Source: an uncultured Clostridia bacterium (GTDB lineage: Bacteria > Bacillota > Clostridia > Peptostreptococcales > Anaerovoracaceae). From it: a stretch of 64,000 nt of DNA. The notes beneath the pieces are model-generated. The model worked only from the letters and a program-made list of their open reading frames with translations. It had not been told where the DNA came from and searched no databases. Position 1 is the first letter of the stretch, and every line of letters begins with the position of its first letter. Below are positions 21,907 to 30,783 of this stretch, piece after piece. The translations under genes were made by a program, and so were the position numbers. The DNA is taken from NCBI GenBank assembly GCA_945830395.1, contig CALZYE010000002.1, forward strand, positions 62,001 to 126,000, in the 5' to 3' direction.

Positions 21907-21935
21907 ATTATACCCCCTTTAAAAACAAATTAACA
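21907..21935 (-). promoter_or_regulatory. Putative V-ATPase operon promoter
   Basis: On the minus strand a perfect -10 TATAAT (plus 21907-21912) lies 17 bp after a weak -35 TGTTAA (21930-21935), about 30 bp before the first gene. Confidence 0.55.
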
Positions 21936-22009
21936 GAATTTTTTGCTATAAAATTGTAAGTATACAATACACATTTGCCATAAAACAGTTCTTTACCGCA
22001 ATTTCCCCC

Positions 22010-22037
22010 TTGCAAATATTTATTTTAGGAGTATAAT
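22010..22037 (+). promoter_or_regulatory. Promoter of the thiamine-salvage operon
   Basis: TTGCAA (22010-22015), 16-bp spacer, TATAAT (22032-22037). The predicted transcript starts just before the TPP riboswitch. Confidence 0.7.
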
Positions 22038-22051
22038 CTCATATATAAAAA

Positions 22052-22133
22052 GTCGGGGAGCTTGCTTGGCAGGCTGAGAGTAAGCATATGCTTTGACCCG
22101 TAACCTGATTTGGATAATGCCAACGGAGGGAAC
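22052..22133 (+). promoter_or_regulatory. TPP (THI-box) riboswitch
   Basis: The aptamer contains GGGGAGC, the pyrimidine-sensor CTGAGA (22074-22079), GACCC, CCTGAT and the closing TAATGCCAACGGAGGGAAC, all in the standard order and spacing. Thiamine diphosphate binding should stop transcription at the following hairpin and shut off thiM-thiE and possibly thiD. Confidence 0.96.
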
Positions 22134-22147
22134 AAATAGTTTTTTTG

Positions 22148-22182
22148 CTGTGTTGCTGCCATTGGCGGAACACAGTTTTTTT
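22148..22182 (+). terminator. Riboswitch-controlled terminator
   Basis: CTGTGTT (22148-22154) pairs with AACACAG (22169-22175), followed by seven T. It lies between the TPP aptamer and thiM and is the expected off-state structure. Confidence 0.88.
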
Positions 22183-22212
22183 ATTGACAGATTTTTTATT
22201 GACGGAGGCCCT

Positions 22213-23034
22213 ATGTTTAAGGAGCAGTTTGACAATCTTAGAAAAAACGGAGCTTTGGTACATAATATCACAAATTATGTCACAGTTAACGATGTTGCAA
22301 ATGTAATTCTCGCCTGCGGAGCAAGCCCGATAATGAGCGACGATATTGATGAGGTTGAAGAAATAACATCTATTTGCGGAGGACTCAATATAAACATAGG
22401 GACTTTGAATCAAAGAACTGTCTCCTCCATGATTGCGGCGGGTAAAAAATCTAATCTGCTTGGGCATAAGGTTGTTTTGGATCCTGTGGGAGCAGGCGCA
22501 AGCACGCTGAGAACCGCTGCAGCAAAGTCTCTGCTTTCTGAAGTTAAATTTGATGTGATCAAAGGAAATATATCTGAAATTAAAACCCTTGCAACAGGCA
22601 GCAATACCACCTGCGGTGTCGATGCAAATATAAAAGATGCCGTAACAGGCGAAAATTTGGAAAGTACCGTTAATTTCGCCAAGACCTTTTCAAAAAAAGC
22701 GGGCAGCATAATAGCAATAACCGGGGAGATTGACATTGTGGCAGACAGCCACAGATGTTTTATAATCCGAAACGGACTTAAGGAAATGGGAATGATAACC
22801 GGAACGGGATGTCAGCTTTCCGGGCTTATAACCGCATTTTTAATCGCAAATCCCGAAACTCCGCTACGGGCTGCGGCGGCAGCGGTATGCGCAATGGGTC
22901 TTGCCGGAGAAACAGGATATGATAACATGCAGGGTGATGATGGAAATTCCACCTATAGAAACAGAATCATAGATGCAATATATAATATGAATGCTGAAAC
23001 TTTAGAAAAAGGTGCCAAGTATGAAATTATGTAA
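22213..23034 (+). CDS. thiM: Hydroxyethylthiazole kinase
   Basis: 273 residues from the ATG at 22213 after GGAGG. Conserved blocks are VHNITNYVTVNDVANVILACGASPIM (segments of it near residue 17), the VLDPVGAGAS substrate and phosphate loop and TGTGCQLSG, the anion hole with the catalytic Cys. It phosphorylates the thiazole alcohol of thiamine for salvage. Earlier in-frame starts lie inside the riboswitch terminator and are rejected. It overlaps thiE by 14 bp. Confidence 0.96.
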   Translation: MFKEQFDNLRKNGALVHNITNYVTVNDVANVILACGASPIMSDDIDEVEEITSICGGLNINIGTLNQRTVSSMIAAGKKSNLLGHKVVLDPVGAGASTLRTAAAKSLLSEVKFDVIKGNISEIKTLATGSNTTCGVDANIKDAVTGENLESTVNFAKTFSKKAGSIIAITGEIDIVADSHRCFIIRNGLKEMGMITGTGCQLSGLITAFLIANPETPLRAAAAAVCAMGLAGETGYDNMQGDDGNSTYRNRIIDAIYNMNAETLEKGAKYEIM

Positions 23035-23668
23035 AGACAATCTCCTTCTGTATGCCGTTACCGACAGACATTGGGCAGGAAAATATTCTCTGCTTGAGCA
23101 GATAGAACTTGCACTTAAGGGCGGCGTCACTTTCCTTCAGCTTCGGGAAAAAGAATTAAACCGCGACGATTTTTTGAAAGAAGCAATCCAAGTTAAAGAA
23201 TTATGTGATAAGTACAAAGTCCCACTAATCATAAATGACGATGTGAGCATCGCGGCGGAAATGAATGCAGATGGTGTTCATGTAGGTCAAAGTGATATGA
23301 AAGCCTCTGAGGTTAGAAGAATAATAGGCGATGATAAAATTCTCGGAGTTTCGGTTACGACTGTCAAGCAAGCCGTTTCTGCAGAAACTTCAGGCGCCGA
23401 TTATCTTGGAGTTGGTGCGGTATTTCCCACAGGCTCAAAAAATGATGCAGAAAGGGTAAGTCACGCTGCTCTGAAAGAAATCTGCCGAGCTGTAAGCATT
23501 CCTGTTGTTGCAATCGGCGGAATTACTTCAGATAATGTGACGGAACTTGCCTGCACAGGAGTCTGTGGGGTTGCAGTAATAAGCGCAGTCTTTGCACCGG
23601 ATGATATTCAGACTGCCACGGAAAAACTGAAAAGCTCCGTCATAAAAATGGTAAGTGCCAAGGGATAA
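23021..23668 (+). CDS. thiE: Thiamine-phosphate synthase
   Basis: 215 residues, TIM barrel. Motifs are LYAVTDRHW, FLQLREKELN, IINDDVSIA with the Mg-binding Asp, DGVHVGQSDM, GVGAVFPTGSKNDA (pyrophosphate loop) and VVAIGGI. It joins HMP pyrophosphate and thiazole phosphate into thiamine monophosphate in the cytoplasm. The ATG at 23021, preceded by AAAAAGGTG, overlaps the thiM stop, which suggests translational coupling. Confidence 0.96.
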   Translation: MKLCKDNLLLYAVTDRHWAGKYSLLEQIELALKGGVTFLQLREKELNRDDFLKEAIQVKELCDKYKVPLIINDDVSIAAEMNADGVHVGQSDMKASEVRRIIGDDKILGVSVTTVKQAVSAETSGADYLGVGAVFPTGSKNDAERVSHAALKEICRAVSIPVVAIGGITSDNVTELACTGVCGVAVISAVFAPDDIQTATEKLKSSVIKMVSAKG

Positions 23669-23772
23669 ACATTTGCCCGAAAGAACACCTGAGTAACTTT
23701 AGATTTAAAACCACATTCAAGGTTAAAATCCACTCAGAAATTATATGATAATTTAAGGAGAGTCTGTAAATT

Positions 23773-24576
23773 ATGAAAAAAAATATAGTATTAACCATCG
23801 CAGGAAGCGACTGCGGAGGAGGCGCAGGGGTGCAGGCGGACATAAAAACCATGACGGTTAACGGCGTGTACGCAGCCAGCGCCATTACCGCCTTAACAGC
23901 GCAAAATACTATGGGCGTAACATCCATCATGGAGGTGACTTCCGAATTTTTAGAGAAAGAGCTGGATGCCGTTTTGGAGGATTTCCCACCGGATGCCGTA
24001 AAAATAGGAATGGTTTCCTCTTCTGAATTAATCTGCGTTATAGCATCCAAACTTTTGGAATACCGATGTAAAAATATCGTTGTGGACCCTGTAATGCTCT
24101 CAACCAGCGGGGCAAAACTGATTTCAGATGATGCGGTTTCTTCGCTTTGCTCAGAGCTTATTCCCATTGCAGCCGTAATCACTCCCAATATACCGGAGGC
24201 CTGTGCACTGTCAGGCATTGATATTAATTCCCATCAGGATATGATGCACGCCGCAGATTTAATTTGGAAAAAATACGGCGCAGCGGTTTTGATAAAGGGC
24301 GGTCACGGTTTGAGCGATGCAAATGATTTTCTCTTTGACGGCAAAGAAAAAACCTGGTTCTACGGCAAAAGGATAGAAAATCCCAATACTCACGGAACAG
24401 GCTGCACCCTGTCAAGTGCAATCGCATCCAACCTTGCAAAAGGTCTGGACTTAAAAACATCAATAGAAAACAGCAAAAATTACATATCTAAAGCTCTGGG
24501 TGCAATGCTGGATTTAGGAAAAGGTCCGGGTCCTATGGATCATGCGTTTAACCTTATCGAAAAGGATGATATTTAA
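23773..24576 (+). CDS. thiD: Hydroxymethylpyrimidine (phosphate) kinase
   Basis: 267 residues of the ribokinase-like ThiD family. It begins VLTIAGSDCGGGAGVQADIK, has the VVDPVML segment and the ATP/anion-hole motif NTHGTGCTLSSAIASNLAKG near the end. It phosphorylates HMP and HMP-phosphate, supplying the pyrimidine half to ThiE. AAGGAG precedes the ATG. It lies 104 bp after thiE with no terminator between, so it is probably in the same TPP-controlled transcript. No thiC or thiG is in the window, so this cluster is salvage only. Confidence 0.95.
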   Translation: MKKNIVLTIAGSDCGGGAGVQADIKTMTVNGVYAASAITALTAQNTMGVTSIMEVTSEFLEKELDAVLEDFPPDAVKIGMVSSSELICVIASKLLEYRCKNIVVDPVMLSTSGAKLISDDAVSSLCSELIPIAAVITPNIPEACALSGIDINSHQDMMHAADLIWKKYGAAVLIKGGHGLSDANDFLFDGKEKTWFYGKRIENPNTHGTGCTLSSAIASNLAKGLDLKTSIENSKNYISKALGAMLDLGKGPGPMDHAFNLIEKDDI

Positions 24577-24640
24577 AATGATAAAGGATATTTAAGATTA
24601 TAAGGATAGTTCTCACGCAGAGTATCTCCTCTCTGTAAAG

Positions 24641-24684
24641 CGAATCTCTCTCCGTCAATTTTGGAGGTGATTCGTTTTTTTATT
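24641..24684 (+). terminator. Terminator of the thi operon
   Basis: CGAATC (24641-24646) pairs with GATTCG (24669-24674), with a further CTCC/GGAG pairing inside, then TTTTTTTATT. Confidence 0.8.
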
Positions 24685-24722
24685 ATTAAAAAGTTAAAAT
24701 TCCCCTTGCATCGTATCAAAAA

Positions 24723-24760
24723 CTGTGTTACTGTATTAGTATTATAATACAGCAACACAG
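24723..24760. promoter_or_regulatory. Large palindromic operator before the YtrA-like operon
   Basis: Two nested inverted repeats share one centre: outer CTGTGTT/AACACAG (24723-24729, 24754-24760) and inner CTGTATTA/TAATACAG (24731-24738, 24745-24752). A -10-like TATAAT (24743-24748) lies inside. This is a plausible autoregulatory GntR site that blocks RNA polymerase. A convincing -35 was not found. Confidence 0.7.
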
Positions 24761-24784
24761 TTTACTGTCGGAAAGGAGAACAAT

Positions 24785-25156
24785 GTGGAATGGACATTTG
24801 TTGACGGCAAACCTATATATATGCAAATTGTAGACATATTGAGAGACAGAGTAGCCGGAAGAGAATATTTACCCGGAGAGAAGATACCTTCTGTCAGGGA
24901 AATTGCCGTGGAAGCCGGTGTAAATCCCAATACCGTACAAAAAGCTTTTGCTGAACTGGAAAGACAGGGTCTGGTATATACGGACAGAACCAGCGGAAGA
25001 TTTGTAACTAAGGATGAAGCTGTACTGAATAAGATGTATGATGAGCTTTCATCCGGCTACATAAACGAGCTTGTAACCAAATTACATAATATTGGAATGA
25101 CTGATAATGAAATAAAAGATGCGGTTTCTCGCTGCATAGAAAAGGAGAAGATATGA
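24785..25156 (+). CDS. GntR-family regulator, YtrA-like
   Basis: 123 residues, the short YtrA type. A GntR winged helix (about 10-75) contains PIYMQIVDIL, LPGEKIPSVREIAVEAGVNP and NTVQKAFAELERQGLVY; only a short dimerisation helix follows, with no ligand domain. A GTG start at 24785 follows AAAGGAG. It overlaps the ABC ATPase gene by 4 bp, the usual YtrA arrangement in which the regulator represses its own transporter operon. YtrA-type systems often respond to cell-wall-active peptides, but the inducer here is unknown. Confidence 0.9.
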   Translation: MEWTFVDGKPIYMQIVDILRDRVAGREYLPGEKIPSVREIAVEAGVNPNTVQKAFAELERQGLVYTDRTSGRFVTKDEAVLNKMYDELSSGYINELVTKLHNIGMTDNEIKDAVSRCIEKEKI

Positions 25157-25848
25157 GTATTATCGAGATAAACGGCTTAAGTAAATCCTATGGCTCAAAA
25201 ACAGCATTGGATAACATCGATATTCGCCTTGAAAAAGGACAAATAGTAGGACTTATGGGTCCCAACGGCTCAGGTAAAACTACCCTTATCAAGATTTTAA
25301 TGGGGCTTCTTAAGGCTGATGAGGGAAATATATCAGTTGCAGGAGCTTTCCCCGGAGTTGAAACAAAGAGGATAACTGCATACCTTCCGGACAAAATGAC
25401 TTTCCCATCTTATATGACTGTAAAAAATCTGATGGATGTATATGAGGATTTTTATTATGACTTTGACAGGTCTAACGCCTTGTCGATGCTTGAAGATCTG
25501 GGAATAAAAGAAAATCAGAAGATAAAGGCAATGTCCAAAGGTACCAAGGAAAAGGTTCAACTTATAATGACCATGGCAAGAAAGGCTCAAATATACCTTT
25601 TGGACGAACCTATAGCAGGGGTAGACCCTGCAGCAAGAGATTATATCCTTAAGACAATCATCGGAAATTACAATCCCGAGGCTGTAGTCATCATATCCAC
25701 CCACCTAATTTCAGATGTTGAATCTATTTTGGATGATGTGCTGTTCATAAAGGAGGGTAAGGTGGTTCTTCATGAGTCAGCCGAAAAAATCCGTGAAGAA
25801 AAGGGACAAAGTATCGACAAATTATTTAGGGAGGTTTTTAAATGTTAG
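25153..25848 (+). CDS. ABC transporter ATP-binding protein, YtrB-like
   Basis: 231 residues with Walker A GPNGSGKTTL (about 35-44), a signature region MSKGTKEKVQL in place of classical LSGGQ, Walker B IYLLDEP and the H-loop STHLI. The degenerate signature is common in exporter ATPases of the YtrB/BcrA group. It overlaps the regulator and the permease gene (7 bp), so the three probably form one exporter unit. Confidence 0.92.
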   Translation: MSIIEINGLSKSYGSKTALDNIDIRLEKGQIVGLMGPNGSGKTTLIKILMGLLKADEGNISVAGAFPGVETKRITAYLPDKMTFPSYMTVKNLMDVYEDFYYDFDRSNALSMLEDLGIKENQKIKAMSKGTKEKVQLIMTMARKAQIYLLDEPIAGVDPAARDYILKTIIGNYNPEAVVIISTHLISDVESILDDVLFIKEGKVVLHESAEKIREEKGQSIDKLFREVFKC

Positions 25849-26636
25849 GAAAATTGATGAAATATGAATTTAAAGCGCTGCTGAAAGATTTAGGACCGTT
25901 ATATGCTGCGTGGCTGCTGATGGAAATACTCATCGTTGCCTTTCTGAAAAGTCTTTCCACTGTCATCCCGAATTTTATTCTATTCTTATTCGTGCTTGTA
26001 TTTATCGTAATGTCCGTCGCAGTTGTAGTTATGACCGTGGTGGTTATTTTGGACAGACGCTTTTACAAGAATTTCTACGGCGATGAAGGATATTTTACTC
26101 TTTCTTTGCCCGTCAAGGTAAGTACACACATATGGAATAAGGTTATTACTACGACGATATGGCTTATCGCAGCAGGTTTCATAAGCAGTTTGGCTCTAAT
26201 TTTAAGCCTGATTTTCGGTTTAAATCGAAGCCTTCTCGACCCGGAAATTTGGCACAGAATAATACAGTTTGTCAAAGAGAACAATATGGAAACCATGAAG
26301 TTGGTTTTACTTCTTGTGGAACTTCTTATCTTATCTGCCGTATCCATTTCCAAATCAGTGCTGCATTTCCTGTTTTCAATCAATATAGGGGCACAGTTCA
26401 GCAGATACAAGGGGATGATGATGGGAATCGCCTTCGTGGGAATATCTATATTTGAAATTTTCGTATTAAGAGTGTTCGGTGAAAATTATCCCCATGACAT
26501 TCTCGCAGTAAACACCCATGCAAACAACTCATCGTATGTATTTGTAGGGATGTTAATCGCATTTCAACTGGTACTGGCGGGGATATACTTTATCGGAACC
26601 CATTACTTCATGAACAAGAGATTTAATCTGGAATGA
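25842..26636 (+). CDS. ABC transporter permease of the YtrA-like operon
   Basis: 264 residues with about six hydrophobic segments (near 20-40, 45-70, 100-125, 155-175, 195-215, 230-255), the layout of ABC-2-type permeases. No soluble domain is visible. It overlaps the ATPase gene by 7 bp and is followed by a strong terminator. The substrate cannot be told from sequence; export of a peptide or antibiotic is a family-based guess. Confidence 0.85.
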   Translation: MLGKLMKYEFKALLKDLGPLYAAWLLMEILIVAFLKSLSTVIPNFILFLFVLVFIVMSVAVVVMTVVVILDRRFYKNFYGDEGYFTLSLPVKVSTHIWNKVITTTIWLIAAGFISSLALILSLIFGLNRSLLDPEIWHRIIQFVKENNMETMKLVLLLVELLILSAVSISKSVLHFLFSINIGAQFSRYKGMMMGIAFVGISIFEIFVLRVFGENYPHDILAVNTHANNSSYVFVGMLIAFQLVLAGIYFIGTHYFMNKRFNLE

Positions 26637-26654
26637 TAAGTTCTTCAAAAAATA

Positions 26655-26690
26655 ATAACCGTCGGCTAAGCCGACGGTTATCTTTTTTTC
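26655..26690. terminator. Bidirectional terminator between the YtrA-like operon and groEL
   Basis: A perfect 12-bp stem ATAACCGTCGGC/GCCGACGGTTAT with a 3-base loop (26655-26681). It is followed by CTTTTTTT on the plus strand and by a T-rich tract on the minus strand, so it ends both convergent operons. Confidence 0.92.
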
Positions 26691-26700
26691 GTGTTACGGG

Positions 26701-28350
<1,650 letters not shown>

Positions 28351-28353
28351 CTA

Positions 28354-28632
28354 TTATTCAACAATTGCCAAAATATCGTCCTGGCTCATAATCGTATATT
28401 CTTCTCCCTGAAACTTGATATCAGTTCCGGCATACTTGGAAAATACCACTTTATCGCCAACCTCAAGTTCCATTTTCTCGTCCTTGGTTCCGGGTCCCAC
28501 TGCAACCACCTCTGCTACCTGCGGCGCCTCCTTTGCAGAACTTGTGAGAATAATTCCTCCCGATGTCTTTTCTTCTGCTTCCAATTTCTTCAATGCAACT
28601 CTGATTCCAAGCGGTTTAATACCAAAGCTCAT
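28354..28632 (-). CDS. groES: Co-chaperonin GroES
   Basis: 92 residues from the ATG at 28632 after GGAGGTAA. It starts FGIKPLGIRVALKK and includes the mobile-loop segment KTSGGIILTSSAKE and VGDKVVFSKYAGTDIK. Heptameric lid of GroEL. First gene of the groE operon; an ATG 15 bp further upstream is in frame but overlaps the SD. Confidence 0.97.
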   Translation of the reverse strand: MSFGIKPLGIRVALKKLEAEEKTSGGIILTSSAKEAPQVAEVVAVGPGTKDEKMELEVGDKVVFSKYAGTDIKFQGEEYTIMSQDDILAIVE

Positions 28633-28677
28633 AATAGTTACCTCCATTTATCCAATAAAATTTTTCTATATTTTCTG

Positions 28678-28704
28678 TTAGCACTCACCTTATTTGAGTG
28701 CCAG
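28678..28704. promoter_or_regulatory. CIRCE operator of the groE operon
   Basis: TTAGCACTC-N9-GAGTGCCAG: the first arm is perfect (28678-28686) and the second (28696-28704) differs from consensus at two outer bases. It lies 46 bp before groES and is bound by HrcA. Confidence 0.93.
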
Positions 28705-28715
28705 ACGATATATAT

Positions 28716-28744
28716 AATTTACTACCTCACTCACTTAATGTCAA
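28716..28744 (-). promoter_or_regulatory. groE promoter
   Basis: On the minus strand TTGACA (plus 28739-28744), 17 bp, TAAATT (28716-28721), just upstream of CIRCE. The geometry is the same as at hrcA. Confidence 0.6.
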
Positions 28745-28800
28745 CCACATTTTGATTTTCTTCATTAAAATCACACAATATCTTATCCGTTACATATATG

Positions 28801-28826
28801 AAAAATATTCCGGCTTCTGTGCCGGC
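28801..28826 (-). terminator. Terminator after the OGG-type glycosylase gene
   Basis: On the minus strand GCCGGC and AGCCGG form a short GC stem (plus 28810-28814 and 28821-28825) followed by AATATTTTT. Confidence 0.65.
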
Positions 28827-28877
28827 AGCTGAAAAATCAGGTTATGGCTCCATCGCATTTTCGTTATTTTCTAAACT

Positions 28878-29699
28878 CTATCTATCCCTCATATAATAAA
28901 ACAGGTACTGCTGTGCAAAGCCTCCAAAGTCTCTGAAATTTTCTCTTGCATATTTTTTCATAGCCTTAACATCTGAAAGAGGTATGCCGTATAACTCATT
29001 CATTACCCTCTTAACCCAAACATCAATAGGAAAGCTGTCATACTTCGCCATTCCAAATAAGGTTATACAGTTTGCTACCTTAGGTCCAATTCCCGTAAGC
29101 TTGAGAAGTTCTTCCTCATTTTTCGGAAGTCCCTTATCTGCTATAGACTTTGCCGTAGCCGTTATGTACTTTGCCCTGTATCCAAGCCTCACCTCTGCCA
29201 AATCTTCCTCCCGCAGCTTTGCAATATCTTCCGCCTTAGGAAAAGCAAACTTCCCATCCGGCAGCTCTTCTCCAAAAATCCGGCAAAACTTTTCTATGCA
29301 GCCCTTGATTCTGGGGATGTTGTTATTCTGCGAGATTATGAAAGATATTACGGTTTCCCACAAATCCTGATTCAAAATTCTTATGCCGTAACCGTATTTC
29401 ACCGCTTCTTCAAGAACCTTGTCATCCTCCGAAAGCTGTCTTTTTATTTTTCCGTAATCTCTGCCAAGATCAAGGTAGGGATACCATATTTTCTCAAATT
29501 CTTCCTTCGTACAAGGAGTTATTCTGAGTTTAACTTTTCCGGTTTCCCAATCAAAGGTTTCCATCTTCACAGACCTACCGAAAGCCACTCCCTCAAACAG
29601 GTTTTCCGAAATTCGGTTCCATCTGAAACACTGTCCGCATTCAAAGATATGAGCTAAGTTAAAATCTGCCAAATTGCCTGTTTCGTATGAATTCATCAT
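28878..29699 (-). CDS. ogg: 8-oxoguanine DNA glycosylase / AP lyase (OGG1 type)
   Basis: 273 residues. An N-terminal AlkA/OGG-like domain begins NLAHIFECGQCFRWN. The HhH-GPD domain (about 115-260) contains LTGIGPKVANCI, with the catalytic Lys in the hairpin loop, and SFPIDVWVKRVM, with the catalytic Asp. It removes 8-oxoguanine from DNA and nicks the strand. QCFRWN at the N-terminus matches the bacterial OGG1 group rather than MutY or Nth. The start at 29699 or 29696 cannot be distinguished. Confidence 0.9.
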   Translation of the reverse strand: MMNSYETGNLADFNLAHIFECGQCFRWNRISENLFEGVAFGRSVKMETFDWETGKVKLRITPCTKEEFEKIWYPYLDLGRDYGKIKRQLSEDDKVLEEAVKYGYGIRILNQDLWETVISFIISQNNNIPRIKGCIEKFCRIFGEELPDGKFAFPKAEDIAKLREEDLAEVRLGYRAKYITATAKSIADKGLPKNEEELLKLTGIGPKVANCITLFGMAKYDSFPIDVWVKRVMNELYGIPLSDVKAMKKYARENFRDFGGFAQQYLFYYMRDR

Positions 29700-29781
29700 T
29701 ATACCTTACCGTACTTCACTATACTTTTGCACATCCTATAATCACCATGTATCAATTTTTTCTTTAAAACTTTTGTAAAAA

Positions 29782-30783
29782 TCAGATGACCTTGTATATT
29801 TCATCTGCTTCCGGCGGTTTAATTTCCGATACGCTGCCGTCACCCTTAAGAGTCTTTATACCTTCTTCTTTACTTCGCACTTCTCCGATTACACCTGCTT
29901 TTATATTTTCTCTGCCCAGACTTTGCAAAATCAGCTTCGCCTTTTCCTTAGGTGCGACTATGAGCATGCAGCCGCTTGAAATCAGTCTTAGAGGGTTTAT
30001 CTTATAATAGTCGCATATTTTCTTTGTTACAGGATCTATGAAAATCAGTGATTCATTAATAAATGCCCCTTTCTCGGACAAGCTGCACATCTCCCATATC
30101 GCTCCGTAGATTCCGCCTTCCGTAACATCGTGCATTCCGGATGTTCCTATGCTTCCTGAAATTACCCCCTCTTTCACTACGCTGACGCTGTCCAGCATGG
30201 ATTTTGCATGCAAAAGTTCTTCTTCTGCGAGAATATCTTTTATCTCTTCTTCCAGGTCTGCTGCGATTATACCCGTACCTTCAAGGCCTGCATTCTTTGT
30301 CAGTATAATGAAGTCTCCATCCCGCATATCTTTTGCACTTGAAGAACCTCCTGCCGGGGCTCTTCCTACGGCAGTTGAAACAATCACAGGCTGATTTACC
30401 GCCTTGGTAATCTCCGTATGACCTCCGATTATCTCAACCTCCACCGCTTCGGCTGCTTCAGCTGCCTGCCCCATAATTTCTTCCACATCCTCTTGCGTAG
30501 TACCCTCCGGAAGCATTACCGCCAAAGTGATTCCGAGAGGCTGTATTCCGTTGCTGGCAACATCGTTGCAGGAAATGTGTATAGCAAGCCTGCCTACTTC
30601 CTTCACCGAGGCTGTTATAGGGTCTGTTGATACAACACATTCATAAGAACCGAAGTCCATCACCGCACAATCTTCTCCCACGCCGGCCCTGGTCTTCACC
30701 TCAGGTCTTGTATATCTGATTTTTTCTAAAACAATTTTTTCAAGAACATCGCTATCCAGCTTTCCTACTTTTAATTTCGTCAT
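29782..30783 (-). CDS. AIR-synthase-related protein, HypE-like
   Basis: 333 residues of the PurM/HypE/SelD fold: an N-terminal ATP-binding half with GVGEDCAVMDFG, SCNDVASNGIQPLG and EIIGGHTEIT, then a C-terminal half with TSGMHDVTEGGIYGA. These blocks match HypE-type hydrogenase maturation factors, but the protein ends KPPEADEIYKVI and lacks the terminal Cys that HypE uses to make the cyanide ligand. No other hyp gene is nearby. It overlaps ligA by 4 bp. ATP-dependent activation of an unknown carboxamide or carboxylate is the safest statement. Confidence 0.8.
   Translation of the reverse strand: MTKLKVGKLDSDVLEKIVLEKIRYTRPEVKTRAGVGEDCAVMDFGSYECVVSTDPITASVKEVGRLAIHISCNDVASNGIQPLGITLAVMLPEGTTQEDVEEIMGQAAEAAEAVEVEIIGGHTEITKAVNQPVIVSTAVGRAPAGGSSSAKDMRDGDFIILTKNAGLEGTGIIAADLEEEIKDILAEEELLHAKSMLDSVSVVKEGVISGSIGTSGMHDVTEGGIYGAIWEMCSLSEKGAFINESLIFIDPVTKKICDYYKINPLRLISSGCMLIVAPKEKAKLILQSLGRENIKAGVIGEVRSKEEGIKTLKGDGSVSEIKPPEADEIYKVI

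Noticed and set aside
22093-22212. In-frame N-terminal extension of thiM
   Set aside because: It would be translated from within the TPP aptamer and terminator; the SD and family N-terminus point to 22213.
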